DNA of 64,000 bases from Undaria pinnatifida (lineage: Eukaryota; Sar; Phaeophyceae; Laminariales; Alariaceae): assembly GCA_012845835.1 (NCBI GenBank), contig JABAKD010000016.1:18012125-18076124 (forward strand), read 5' to 3'. Within the stretch, counting starts at the first letter, position 1, and each line of letters begins with the position of its first letter. The position numbers and the translations under genes are program-made. Below the pieces are notes generated by a model. It did not search any database. It was not told the origin of the DNA and saw only the letters and a program-made list of their open reading frames with translations. Positions 46,382-58,818 of the stretch are shown here, piece after piece.

Positions 46382-47888
46382 CTTCACGGCGTGCGTTCAG
46401 GTGGGGGTGAAGCGGGAAGCGGGGTCCATTGGGAATGTGTTTAAATCGCGAATACTAGACCGCGAGTGAAAACGATGTGTCCATTTCGTGATTTCAGGAC
46501 GCCGGTGAAACCGCTTTAGCCTACCAGTCGCCATGTGATATCCCGCGGGGAAGAAAGCTTGACCTGACGAGTAAATACGCTACACTAGATACCCGGTGCC
46601 TGGTACGAGGATATTATAATAGAAGGCCGTGGTTTGAACTGTTGACTGATCGCCCCCTACACTAGATATAGTATGTTAAGGCGAAAAGAAATCCCGATGC
46701 GACCAGAAATACCGGTCTTCTAGAACACCATACCAGGTATTTACTGATGACTAGGGGGTAGGTGCCTATCCCACACGATGACTGAGGGTCCAGCCTCTGT
46801 GGTGATCGAAGATATACGCATACAACAACGCCCCACCCCCGTCCGCCGCCTCCTAATAACCACTCTCGCCACCGCTCTCCCGCCCACCAACACCGTGGTC
46901 GTTATATGTTTTGTTTCAATTTTTTGACTGACCGACCCCGTACCTGGCTTGCCGCGCAGATTTGCTGGTCGACGAGGAACTCGTGGATGTTCGTCCGTTG
47001 GTCCCCCGACATCTGCACTACGTCCCCCCCCTCGGTGTCGCTCACAATGGCACCGTTACAGCTATACACAAAGAAAGGAAGAGAGAGGGGGAGAGGGGGG
47101 GAGCGAGAGGAGGGGAGAGGCAAAGAGGGAAAGGGAAATATGCATATGGAGAGGGAGGGGCGAGAGGCACGGAGAAGAGAGAGAGATAATGGGCATAATG
47201 GGCACGACAGACGGACGGACAGACAGACGGGCAGGCGGAGAAATATATACAATTTGAATGTGTTGGAGTGGGTTGAATGGAATGGGTACGATTCGATAGG
47301 AATGGATCGAGTCGGTTTCGATTGCATTGAATGAGGTGGTTGTTTGAGTCGGATTGGATTGCGCTTGGCATTCTTGGCTGTTAGCCTCGATTTAGCGTTC
47401 CGTCTCCCCTGCTCACTCCACTGCTGCCGCATAAAAACCACAAAAATCACCGACGCCCAAGCAGGCCAAGAACCTTGCTTACGCCGGCAACACGGAGCGT
47501 GCCCCGTGAGCCATGCAAACGAGACCATACGGGGGCGGAAGGGGGTAGCGGATTGGTTGGGATGGGAGGGGCCAGGGTTGGAAGAGAAGGAGGGGGAGAT
47601 GGGGGGGAAAGAGGGGAGGCGACACGTGGGGAAAGGGCGGGAAAATATAGGGGGAGAGGGAGGGGGCGAAGGGCAAGAGGGGGGGACGTCGAGGGGAGCG
47701 GGGGGCGGAGGGGTGGGGGGCGGGCTTACACCTGAAGTTCTTCTTGAAGGCCTTGAGGATGCGCTTGAGGTCGAGGTCGTCAGCAAGCCCCTGGACGGTC
47801 GTGATACACTTGCGCCCGCTTCGCTGCTGGACTCGGACGTGGACTTTGGTCTGGTCGCGTCGCTCCTCCTGCGAGTCGGCGAAGGGGT
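46361..47888 (-). CDS. EIF1: Translation initiation factor eIF1 (SUI1), 5' exon missing
   Basis: Exons on the - strand: 47888-47732, 47061-46944, 46381-46361. Phases agree, giving 97 codons plus stop. Motifs are DPFADSQEE at the N-terminal edge, VHVRVQQRSGRKCITTVQGL, LKRILKAFKKNFSCNGAIV, GGDVVQMSGDQRTNIHEFL and the terminal HGF. This is the SUI1 fold that binds the 40S P site and monitors start-codon choice. Usual length is about 110, so an upstream exon should supply roughly 10-15 residues including Met, ending with one base of the first Asp codon. I could not locate it. Strong pyrimidine tracts precede both large exons on the gene strand. Confidence 0.88.
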
Positions 47889-48609
47889 CTAAGTTCGTAG
47901 GTAACGTCGAGCGAGGGAAGGGGGAAGTAGAGGGGGAATGGGGGGGGGGGAGGGGGAAGGGGAGCGGGAAGGGGGCGGGAGAGGGAGCGAGCGATGGGGG
48001 GTGCGAGGGGGGCGGGGAAGGGGGAAAAGGGAAGGCGGGGGGTGTCAAAGCGAGAAACAACGAAACTTAACTATAGCCGTCGACGTAAGGTCAACTATCG
48101 TACCAGGTACCAGGGATACGATAAAGGAAACTGGCGGCTCATCAGTATTGTCTCGCGGTTTAAAACGTAAACATAGCACGGAAATATCGGGTGCCAGTAA
48201 GCTCCTGTTGAGCTCTCAAAGACGTTAATCTATGGGCAATGCTAAGTTTTCCACGCGTTCTTCTGCGAACGCATGATGTCATATTTCTCGAGTATTATGC
48301 ATACGTCTCGGGGAGTAGTTGCACACCTTAACTGAACTTTACTCCGAGGTATTATATTGGTATGTACAATACGAGGTTACCTGTACGTTCTGTTCACGTA
48401 TTCCGTGGTACTTAGCATACGTACCAGGTACAACATAATCTCAGGGAGGTACGTTTATCGCACTTCAAGTTTACTCTGAGGTACTTGTTGTTGTTGTTGT
48501 TGTTCTCACATTAACTCGCATAATCAAGTCCGTGGTCACAGGACAGGCTCCAGTCACTCTGGAGCTGAGGAATACCCCAGGGAAAAACACACAACCCAAG
48601 GTGGTACAC

Positions 48610-48845
48610 GCATATATCACAGCTGACGCAATTCATGCCTCCACCAGAAACATATAAAAGTGAAATCGGGAGTCAGTTTACGATGTGCCAGGTCCAGGCC
48701 GGTGCATACGTCTCACTACTCACGCCTGGAGAGACCAAATATTCCAATTGCCACCCAAGTAAGACTACCACTTACATATTACACGTAGTATCTATCACTA
48801 CGCATACGCACGACATGCATAAGTCAATTGGAGAAACAGAAACAA
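48610..48845 (+). repeat. Dispersed repeat R2, copy A
   Basis: About 235 bases starting near CACAGCTGACGCAATTCATG and running through CCTCCACCAGAAACATATAA to CATAAGTCAATTGGAGAAA. It is matched in inverted orientation at 63035-63268. The two copies differ by few substitutions. Confidence 0.75.
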
Positions 48846-51715
48846 AGAAAAGAAAAGAAGATAAAGGAAAGGAAAGAAAATAGAAGAAAAACGAAACAAG
48901 ACGAAAAAGGCAAGCAAAGAGAAGAAAAAGACAAGAAAAGCAAGAAAAGACAAGACAAGAAAGCAAGGACAGAAGAAGAGAAAAAAAGAAAAAAGAAATA
49001 GAAGAAGACAAGAAAGAAAAATGTCATACTAGCAGACCCTAGGAACTGGCTAAGGATGGCATTGGGCTAACAGAGGGTATCACGTCCATCATCAATGGCA
49101 CCTGGGAGAGAACGCAACATGGCGAAGAAGTCACTTATACGAGGTTAGCTGTGTTGTTTTACTGTTGTCAATTGCCAAGCGTACTATATATGTACATGGC
49201 ACTTGGCTTTTATTTCGTCCTCGGGCGGAGCGTTGAAATAGCATACTCAGTAAACCTTGCGTTGTTTTTTGGTTGATGCAAGTCGACGGCTGATCGGCTG
49301 ATGTCTCACACTTCCTCAAATTTCAAAACAGGAGGTCGTAATATCATACCTGGTATCATGCTATTCAGGTACAACCTCCCCATGCTTGCTGCCCGAGATC
49401 ACCCTATCCACAGCTACTGCTACGCTCTGCATTCTGTTCACACAAGTGAGAATAAAAACGTGTGTTCTCTCTGAGTGAACAGCTATAAATATATACCTGG
49501 TACACTCTAACGCTGCCGCTACTTTTTCGTGAACCTGGATCAACCGTGGTGCACGTCTACATTGGATTCGTGTACTGTTATAGGCCGCCGCCGCTGCTGC
49601 TCCTGCCGCTGCTGCTGCTGCTGCTGCTGCTGCAGCTGGGGGGGGGCGTCGTTGAACAGGGGGATGGGGAATAAGTATGATACCGGGGTGTTAATTCTTT
49701 TGACTTTGAACCTTGCCGATGTGTACCGTGCTCGTACGTCCATTTTTCGCATTGGGTTTCATGCTGGTTTCGCATCCTCACCGGAGATATGGTGGTGTTT
49801 TTATTGCGAGCGATCGATGGAACAATACAACCTTCAGCTGGCTGTACGTCGGCAGCTGTCGTTTACATCATTCATAATAATACCATATACGAGCACGATG
49901 CAGTAATACACCAGTCGTGGTCCCGCGTTGGTGCGGTACCCTGTACTCTGCAGTGCAGGGGGGCAGTTTAGCGCGATGGAAATCGCTTGTCACGACGTCA
50001 CCACCTCGTCCTACAGAGTACGGCACCATTCCGGCATAGTCCGGGATCCCATTTCGTTGCGGGTGTTGAGGTCTGGCAAGGCACCGCGCTATGAATAACC
50101 ACAACTGCACCGGGTACCCCTGCCAGCCTGTTCCCCAGGGTGTTTGGAGCTTGGAGGGCCGGTCCAAGTTGGATGAGGTCGGAACGGGATCAGAAGGTGA
50201 TGAGAAGGGTCATGACGGTTACACGCGCAGTGCTTGCTGGTTGCTCCGGAATATTCACAGAACTCTGCCATCCTATCGATTACACTTTTGGCTCTAGGCA
50301 CGTACTCGATACGATGTAAGACTAAAGCGTAAGTAGCTGGTACTCGTTCGTACGAGGTACATACTCGTTGCGGAGCACGTTCTTGACGTCAGCGACGCGG
50401 TACCCCAGCCGGTAGTTGTGTCGGACTACTCGAAAACTTTCCGATAGACACGGCAGACACAGGAGTCGGCTTCAAGTAAGACAGAGCTTCAGCAAGAGAG
50501 CAATACCGAACTCCGGACTCTGGCAATGGATGGCATAAAAGCAGTTTAGATGTCTACTCTGACATCGTGAAAACGCCGATGTAGCCATACACTATGACAT
50601 GATATGTATCGTTCCATCCGTAACTGTAAGGACCGTTTGTCCATGAATATATTATTATTAGTACTACGACAGTCCTTACATTGGCGGTGTGGCGCCCGGA
50701 GACATCAGTTGCGATTGCGATTGCGATTGCGCGGTGTGCGTACCAAAAAAAAGTCCAGTCGGAAAAGGCCCTTTTCGACTCGCTGGTCCGACTGTATTGA
50801 GAATTGACCTCACGCAGTATTTATACTCCGGAGTATATATTACTGCTGTTGCGTTATTATCAGATTTCGTTGTTGTTTATACTACTGCTGCGGTGCGTAC
50901 TGCTGCACTGCTGTTGTACTGTCGTGGTGGATAGGTCGGTGGGTGGGTGGTGGGTGGCCAGTGGTGGATGCTAGGTGGGTGGCGGATTGCTCGCTCCCCG
51001 AGATGGCGGGGGGTCGTAAAAAAAAACTAACTTCCCCCCATTTCTTACCGGGTCCTCAAGACTCGAGAAACAACCAAATGCTCCTCGCGTGAAGATATAC
51101 TGCCGTAAGTACTGCTGCACGGCTGCACTGCTCTAAGTGCGTTGGTCGGCGGATAGTGGGTAAGTGGTGGGTGCACTGGGTGGTGCCTGGCGGAGTTGGA
51201 ACTCGACAACCAACCAAATGCTCCTCGCACTGTTGTACTGCTGTTTGTAGTGGGTTCGTCGGCGGGAAGCGGGTGGGTGGTCGGTACACTGGGTGGTGCC
51301 TGACCGGTTGGTGCATCGTTTCGTACGCGGGTTTATTGTTTCGTGCATGTGGGGGCTGGTCCTATCTCTTGTACACACAGGTTTACTGCCGTACGTACCG
51401 CTGCCCTGACATTGTTTCGTCGAAAAAAAAATCTCCGCAATACTGGCCGGCAACTGGCATACTTCGAGAGCACCACCATTAATAGTCGTTACGTCCGGTA
51501 GTGATGATAATGTATCCTTGCGCCACTCCCCTAGGCACTTCCCGGGAGGGAACCTTGTAGTTGATATTAGTACTGATGACGCACTATTAATAGTATTAAT
51601 ATTAATAATAGCAGACGACCCTCAACACGCGCTGCGGGTTGCGTGGTATTTTCATGGAACGAAATACCAGGTGGGTGTAATAGTTTCAGCTTTGGTATCT
51701 CTCCATATCAGTTAG

Positions 51716-53440
51716 ACCTACTAATATGGGAAAATTTGAGCGGTTATTTCTGGCGATTTTTTCTTGTAGCTTTGAGGCTCCAGAAATAACTGCATCAGAA
51801 ATAAGGGGCGTCCATTATGGCTTCTGATTTTTGGAAAGTGGTTAAATTTTGATTTGGTACGTAAGTCTTGTTTTGCCGTTTGCCTTTATTTTTGAAATCT
51901 GGCACGTACACTGTCGCCGGCGACGTTAGGTCACCACCGCCTCTGCTGTTGTCTCTGCTGCTGTGCTACTGCTGTGCTGCTGCTGTGCTGTTGGTGTGGT
52001 GTGCCTGTGGTGGTTTCGATGGTGCTGCTGCTGCTGCTGCTGTCGCGTGTGTGTGAGGACGAAGCTCTGTCTCGCACACAACAAGCGCGGCATGCTGTCG
52101 TAGGTGTGTTTGTGATTCTTTGTTGTGGGTGATGGTGACGTGTACAGCAGACAGGTATCATACCAGGTACAGTATCGGCAGTGGTGACATGCGATACTTG
52201 GTACGAGGTAGTATGCAAAAGTCAAATAATCCCAGTTCTGAGAGGTTGGAAGAGCTGTTATTTCCAAGGACGCGTATTTCCCGGTAGCGGTAATTACCCG
52301 AATTAATAGGGCTTGAGGTAATGATGTGTTTTGGAGGAAATTCCTCATGTTCCCTATCCCCGGGCTAATAACGCCTCCATATAGAATGGAAACCCCCCGG
52401 TTCTTTTAAAAGAACGCTGTAAGGCTGTGCAGCAGAGCAGCAGCCCGCTAGGCCCACAGACAATTGAGAGCTGCGCCAGACGCAGGACACAACAGCTGTG
52501 TACCGTTGTGACGGAGTGGCATACCATGGCGTGCAGGAGAGCAGCCATCGTGGATTTATCCTCGGGAGGGTCGCAGAGCTCCGACGATTTTATGATGTTG
52601 ATTGATTTGTAGCTATGGCGGGCGGAGTCATGGAAGGGATATAATTAAATAATTATATGATCATGCGAGGTATCACATTCAAATGGAACTGGTGAACTCG
52701 GCGCCGATGCAGCTGGGACGTTGGGGTTTTGTTGAGACGTCCATGTTTATGTTTACATTCGCGGATAGGGTCGCGATCGCTACACACTTACGCTGCAGCG
52801 CACTGCTGTGACTGCTCCCGTCCTGCTCTGTACTTTGTATCTTTGTATATTGCTGATTTCCATCGCAACATGAAGTATATTCGTACACCAGAAATCGCTA
52901 TCAGCACTGCAGAGTAGTACTGGTTTTTCAATATTCGATAGACGGCTGCAGGACAAAACCAACGAGGGCATGAACGAGTGAAATATCAACTGAAACCGAT
53001 GAACATAACTCAGGCACTCGCATTCTGCCCTGCCACTTCTACTGCGTGGAGTGACAATGACTGAAAATGGCTGCCCAGAGGCCTGAAGGAATCGTATACT
53101 CGTGCGTATATAGGGCATGGACCACCCGGGGATGATAATTTGTGTCCCCCCCCAAAATGACGCCTTTTTCCTGGAATGAGAGGAAACAGGGGAAATTTTT
53201 AGGAAAAGCTGAAAAAGGCTGTTTCCCGGAAAAATTTGGGTTCCTGGTGAGGAAATACGCATCCTTGGTGGGCTCAGAAATCACCAAATTCGCTGATTAC
53301 TGGCCTCGATTTTTTGTCAACCCAAAAATAGCGATGATTTCTGGTCCCATAGTGGATGGTTTTTATTTTGGCGTCGGAGATCCCTGTTAAAGAGATGAAC
53401 AATCGCAGAAAATATTTCCCATAATAGTTGGTCTAAGATT
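51716..53440 (+). mobile_element. Second FB1 copy (left arm) split by an insertion
   Basis: 51716-52263 and 53269-53440 together reproduce the left arm of FB1 (17353-18040) in order. They are interrupted at GCTGTTATTT / TGGGCTCAG by a 1,005-base element. The right arm is absent, replaced at 53455 by an inverted R1 fragment. This copy proves that FB1 is a dispersed mobile sequence. Confidence 0.78.
52264..53268. mobile_element. 1,005-bp TIR element nested in FB1 copy
   Basis: Begins CCAAGGACGCGTATTTCC and ends with GGAAATACGCATCCTTGG, terminal inverted repeats matching at 17 of 18 positions. FB1 at 17881-17900 is the uninterrupted site. No clear target duplication: one C of the target seems lost or the duplication is very short. 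It contains no transposase that I recognise, only frames up to about 160 codons, so it is probably non-autonomous. Confidence 0.75.
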
Positions 53441-53454
53441 ACGCGGTATTGTAA

Positions 53455-53555
53455 AAATAGAAATACACTCCAGCTGTGAGATCGAATATTTTGTCGAAAC
53501 TCATCTTTGCAAGCTGTGTGTGATACTCCGATCGCGCGTATTACCTGTTACGGGT
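53455..53555 (-). repeat. Dispersed repeat R1, inverted 3' fragment
   Basis: AATACACTCCAGCTGTGAGA to CTCCGATCGCGCGTATTAC is the reverse complement of the R1 3' end. A diverged second piece in direct orientation follows at about 53630-53710. Confidence 0.65.
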
Positions 53556-55112
53556 TGTGTGGTATTATAGAATCAGAAATCGCGCTCGACAAAAGTCTAG
53601 GGGGATTAATATATCTTCAACAGCAAAAGCGCACGACCGGAGTATCATGCAACGCAACTTGCGAATATGAGATCGAATTCACATCTGACGTATGTGAAAC
53701 TTTTTCTAAAAAAGGTCTATCACCGCCAGCAAAAGCGACATTTCTTGTAACGTTACGGAAGGTGACACACCTCGACCAAGGCTTGAAGTAAATATCGACC
53801 TGCCCGCTACGCGACTGATGCACTGCAGGTGGCACCCGGCAGCACGTGGCGAGCGTTTGCCGTAGACCAGTTTCTTGGGGGAGGGTGTTGTGCCACCGAA
53901 CGAAAAGACAGTGTCTTAAAAGATAACAAAAAATGACGATAACAGCATCGACGGCATAAGCACCCCGGGATGGTGGGGCTAGGGGTGTGTCTGAGCTGCA
54001 ACTAAAGCCGACGTGCGACACACGCGCAGCCTGGTGGTGCTCGGATTAATATTAGTTCCTACAATTATAGAAGATTGACAAGACCGCACCTATGTCGCTT
54101 ACCTCGTACCTGGTACAGCAGTAGCTCTCAAAAGGGGTCGGTACCAGGACCAGTGGTACTCGTCGCATCCTATACTATTAATATATTAATAGAGACATGG
54201 AGATACCCGGTGGTGCGTGTACAGAGATATACCGGTAGGGTAGGTGGTTTTGAACTCACCAAATGAAGAGAGGTTCTGGATGTCACCCATGTTCAAAGGT
54301 AGAAGGAAAGCAATGAAGACCTTCAAACGGCTCCTTGGGACTTAAAGGGGTGATGTGCTGCTGTGCGGCTGCTGCCTTGTTGCCCTAGCTGAGAGTTTCT
54401 GAACCCTGAATTGAAAAAAATTGACAACAAAAGGTTTTGTATACGTATGAAGGCTTTAGCAAATCGGGTCGTTGACTATTTATGTGTCTGCCCGCCCTCC
54501 TGTGCCCACACAAGCTACAAGGCCGTCAACCTTACTGTGTGCTGTGTGACAGGTTTATTCGTTTGATTTGTTGTCGTTTGCTCGTGTTTGCAGTTAGCCG
54601 GTTGTTTATTCTTTGGTGTCGACCGAGTGCTGCTGTGCGCCACTGTAGCTGGCTGGCTGTTCACCGCATGCGAGGTGGCTTCATTATTGCCACGGCGGTG
54701 ACTACGTTCGACACTGCTCTGTCTTTCTCTGCTTTAAGCGTTGTCCAGCAGACAAAGATGTCTACGGCCATGTCTCTGCATCCTCTGCAGGGCGAGGTAA
54801 GTCAAATGCATGAGAAGGCCACGGAGTGATGACATAATCCTTTTGGCCCGTTGGCCCTTAGTTGAGAGCTTGAGAGCTTGAGAGTTTCAGGTTGACAGCA
54901 ATTGCACCGCCACGAGCTTGATAAGAAGATAAGAACTACCTTTAATAGAACTAACTTCAATTAGTTCCAGCACCCCGCACTAGTGCTAATTCCAAGTCAA
55001 TTGCGCCAACCGCTTGAGCGCAGGTCTGTACTCGTAAGAAACCGTAATGCATTATTATGCTGGGTTCAGGCTCTGGATTTCTTTTTTGGGGAAGGATGTA
55101 CGCTACACTAAC

Positions 55113-55354
55113 CTCGGTATGGGTAGGACTTTTTCGTTTTCTTGCGCACAAGTTGACTTGCGGAAAACGCGAGAGCGTGAGTTGGCAACCCTCGATGAAA
55201 AATCGACGAGCAGTAGGATTGCTGAACCCTACAAGTATGCGCGATGAAAATTGGAGGCAAGAACGGGGGGGAAGGAAGAAGGAAGGGACGACACCTATGC
55301 CCATGGCTTGTCCAAAAGCTGGAAAGTAGAAGTGTGCAAAAAAAAAAAAAAAAA
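55113..55354 (+). mobile_element. tRNA-derived SINE, copy 5, 5'-truncated
   Basis: Lacks the tRNA-like head, begins near GGGTAGGACTTTTTC, keeps the body and a 17-base A tail at 55338-55354. Loss of the 5' end is typical of reverse-transcribed insertions. Confidence 0.8.
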
Positions 55355-55724
55355 GTACATGGATCCCGAATTTTTTACGCGAGTAAGTTGCCAGGGTAAA
55401 TGTCAGACCGGCTTCCTTGGACCAACGCCCGAATGGGTAGGGTGGACCGTAACTGGACCAAGTCCGGCGGAAGGCCATCTCCCATGGCCAGGGGTTTTGT
55501 TAGTGGGTGAGCTTGCGCAAGTCCCACACTACCCAGAAAGATGACATTCCGGGTGGCTATCTCCACCGAAACTGACCCTCAGGGGACAGGCCGTGTTGAC
55601 ATACACACGCATCCGTATACAACGGCAGCTTATACAACGGCAGCTTGCGCTGCCGGGGTTGTAACGAAGACCACTGATAGGGACAGCTTACGCTATACCA
55701 GGTACCTACAATGGGACCCGAAGG

Positions 55725-55850
55725 GTGCGCCAGCTAGCGTTGGGCTGCGAAAGCAACTGAGTTAAATTGACACACGACGCGTATGAAAATACGTGGAAGT
55801 GTGGTGAGCTAAAGCTTTATTTTTCCCCATCCGCCGGAGGATGAAAAAAA
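55725..55850 (+). repeat. Poly(A)-tailed family B, copy in forward orientation
   Basis: Shares GCCAGCTAGCGTTGGGCTGC and TGGAAGTGTGGTGAGCTAAA with the inverted copy at 300-437 and ends in an A run. The unique sequence before it (55360-55725) may be the 5' part of the same retroelement, but no reverse transcriptase motif is visible. Confidence 0.6.
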
Positions 55851-56344
55851 AAAAAAGGCTTCCTTGGTGCTGTTTTCTTGGTGGAGGTCCTGTACTTACT
55901 GCCTGTACACGTTTGTGTCGTCATCACTACAGCAGTATACTACCTGCGTGTAGACTGCCTGCGTGTAGTAGTCTACCGTCATGTTGCCATGTATATTTTG
56001 GTGGTGAATATAGACCTACTTACTAGGAAGTGGTGGGTAAATTAGGCGCGGCCTCAATACCTGCAGTAGTAGTCATATCTACGATGGGAGTTCCTTGTAA
56101 TAATGTATTGTAATGTATTGGATGTATTGGCATTGAGCGCGTCCCAGAACCAAATGCTCCTGCGGTAGATTGGCTCCGGATTCGTTCTGTTGAAGCTACT
56201 CTCGTAAAAAAACACGCGGCGCGGCCATCCGTCTGGATTGGACAGGTCGCCGAGGGCGTTGTACCTCGATTCGAATTGAAGGTGTACCCATAGGTTCGAC
56301 ATCTGATAATCACTGACTGCTTCTGGTATTCCGAACGAAAAGGG

Positions 56345-57855
56345 TATGTATATACAAGGGCTCCGCTCCGCGGGCGGCTGATGCCGCCCGCTACGCTCGC
56401 GCAAGGCAAGGAAGAATGCAACTAAAAACATAGACCATGTAAACGGGGCAGAAAGAAGAGGCCCACAATTTGGTGCGAACAGCGATTTGATAATGCCAAG
56501 AGCTGCTTGTGCAGAGCAAATTGCCCTGTTGTGCTCAGCTGTGCTGTGTGCTTTTGTTACCGGTGTTACGTTCTGATCGGCAGTACGGGGGGGGTAATTT
56601 GCGTGGGGGAAAAAACAGGGGGCCGTGAAAGATCAAATACATAGTCTATAGAAAAAGAAAAAAGAGGAAAAGTAGTACTCCGTACACAACAACACACGCA
56701 TTATACCCGGTACTGCTCTATGTTCGAAAGAAAGCACACAGCGCAGCGACACAGCACCGCAGCGAAGGGCACGGCACCGCACCGCATGGCTCCGCACGGC
56801 TCCGCACGGCGATACGCTGCGCTGCTGGGCCATATATAGCCGGATTGGGCGTGCATGTGATCCAACAGCGTAGTATCTGATGGTACGTACAAACCTGGTG
56901 TAGTAGTACCGGTATGTACTATTATATTGGCGTTTCGTATGTCGAACGAAGCTGGAGAGCAAAGAAAAGCTGAAAAGGTTCCGCAAGTAATATGGAAGTT
57001 GGAGCTCTGAGAGGCCAGGGATGGGCAATCCCTGAGAAAGACAAAATTAAGTAAGTCTATGATGGCGGAAAGATTATGTTGTTGTGTGCTCGACGCGCTT
57101 GTGGGCTTATGGGTATATTGTGGGCTTATTCTCGACGAGCTTGTGGGTTTGTGCGCTTGTGGGCTTGTGGGTATTGTGGGCTTATTCTCGACGAGCTTGT
57201 GAGCTTGTCGGTATATCGTGCGGCAGTTACTCGGGTATTATATGTGCCGCGGGAAGCGGGCTCGGATGCCTGAAACAGCGCTTCTCAGCGCTTCTCTCTT
57301 TTTTTTTTTTCTTCAAAATTCAACACCACGTACCGGTACTATTAATACTACACCAGTTATATACATACCAGGTACTACGTTGCTGAATCACAATGCACGC
57401 CCAGCTCAGCTCAGCCCAGCTACATATAGCTCAGCAGCGCAGCGCCGTGCGGTGCGGTGCCGTGCCGTGCCGTGCCGTACCGTGCCTTGCCGCCCGCTGC
57501 GATGCTGTGTCGTGCTGCGCTGTGCTTTCTTTCGAACATGCAGCAGTAGTACCAGGTATGAAACGAAGCACCAGGTACCGGTATGTATGTGTTGTGTACT
57601 CGTCTTTTTGCTTTTTCTTCAGTTGATCTCTCTCGGTCCCCATGCTTTCCCCCCCGTGCAAATTATACCCGTACCGCCGATTATAACGTGTCAACACCAA
57701 CAAGCACACAGCAGAGCACAGGGGAATTAGCTCTGCACAAGCAGCTCTTGACATTATCAATTCGCTGTTCGCACCAAATCGGGGGTCTCTTCTTTCTGCC
57801 GCGTTCACATGTTTTGTTTGCATTCTTCCTTGCGCGAGCGTAGCGGCGTATATAT
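56345..57855. mobile_element. Fold-back element FB2
   Basis: Arms of roughly 550 bases (56345-56920 and 57330-57855) are inverted copies. GAAGAATGCAACTAAAAACA pairs with the 57805 region, AGAGCTGCTTGTGCAGAGC with the 57735 region, and CTTTCTTTCGAACATG with the 56720s. The spacer (about 410 bases) contains a short tandem repeat of TGTGGGCTTATTCTCGACGA. The left end has a GC hairpin (GGGCGGCTGATGCCGCCC) that recurs at 61060-61085. No transposase frame. Confidence 0.75.
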
Positions 57856-58108
57856 AAAACTATATACCTAGACCTCGCCCCCCTCGGACGTCTCGCTCGG
57901 CATATCCTCCCCCCTCTCAGCCCTTCTCAGCCCGTAATTGCCGAAAAGAAAATTAGTTGCTGGGGAAAAGAACCGTCCCGAAGTTCCTTGCCTTCCTTGC
58001 TTTCCCTAGTCTCATTCTTACTTAGCTCTCATTCTCTGATCTTTACTGCTTGCTCTCTGATATTTTTATTTTGCTTTTTCAGCAACTTATTTTTTGTACT
58101 TTTACTTT

Positions 58109-58525
58109 TGAAGTTGGCCAATTGCTGGCTGTTGGGAGGGAATTGCCGTTGACGGCTGCAAACAATTTGAATTTGAAATTTGCCGGATCGGCAATAACAA
58201 TTTAAAGTTGAAATTGGCGAAGCGGACCAAGGCTAGTGCGGGAGGAGGCTCCGCCAACAGTGGGGGTGGTGGAGGTTCAGGATCAGGCGTGTGGAAGCTG
58301 GTCGGGCAAGAACGGGACTCAGCTTCTTCTGGCAATCCTGATTGGCCGTGCCCGAGCAAGGGTTGTGACGGCTTCCTCATCGCACGAAATAGGAAAAACA
58401 GGAGTTCCCAGTACGCTGTCTGCGACACCTGCAGTGCAGGCGTGACGAGCCTTCCACGTGCCAAGCTTTTCATAACCTTAACAAGAAGCACTGCGGGGAA
58501 GCGGCGACAACCCTCGTGTGTGTGA
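58109..58525 (+). CDS. Possible exon with a C4 zinc-binding motif
   Basis: An open frame of 139 codons without an internal ATG, so it would have to be an internal exon. After a Gly/Ser linker it encodes WPCPSKGCDGFLIARNRK followed by QYAVCDTCSAG, i.e. C-x4-C-x(about 21)-C-x2-C, a plausible zinc ribbon. A downstream piece in another frame reads CDWCDADTCD and ends at a GTGAGT at 58601, so the gene model, if real, involves splicing I could not resolve. Family unknown. Confidence 0.35.
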
Positions 58526-58818
58526 CTGGTGTGACGCGGACACCTGTGATTCACCTTCGATCGGCGTCCCTAACGAAGGAGCTGAGAGCTTGACGAAACG
58601 TGAGTTTCATTTCTTCGTGTTGTTGGAATTTGATGCTTGCTGTCAGCTACTATACTACTGATGATGTTGAGAGTTGTGTGCTGCAAGTTGTGCGCAATAG
58701 ACTACCAGTATGTGGTTTTGGGTGTTGGTGAACTCAATCGAATCCTGTTTCCAATAATGATGCACATTGAAATTTACATTGTTTGACCTTGTGTGCCTGT
58801 CTGCAACGTCTGCTGTAG

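Larger units (their letters stand above)
47889..58818. other. Repeat-rich intergenic region
   Basis: No supported gene apart from the zinc-binding frame at 58.1 kb. 47900-48050 is the pyrimidine tract (gene strand) of the eIF1 intron. 48835-49020 is an A/G-rich simple tract. 49.0-51.7 kb is anonymous, with a CTG run at 49600-49632 and short direct repeats at 51050-51320. 53.6-55.1 kb is anonymous. The eIF1 initiator exon probably lies just above 47.9 kb. Confidence 0.5.

Noticed and set aside
54758-54796. ATG followed by 13 codons and a strong GTAAGT donor, a possible first exon
   Set aside because: Too short to judge. No downstream exon with matching phase or recognised protein was found.
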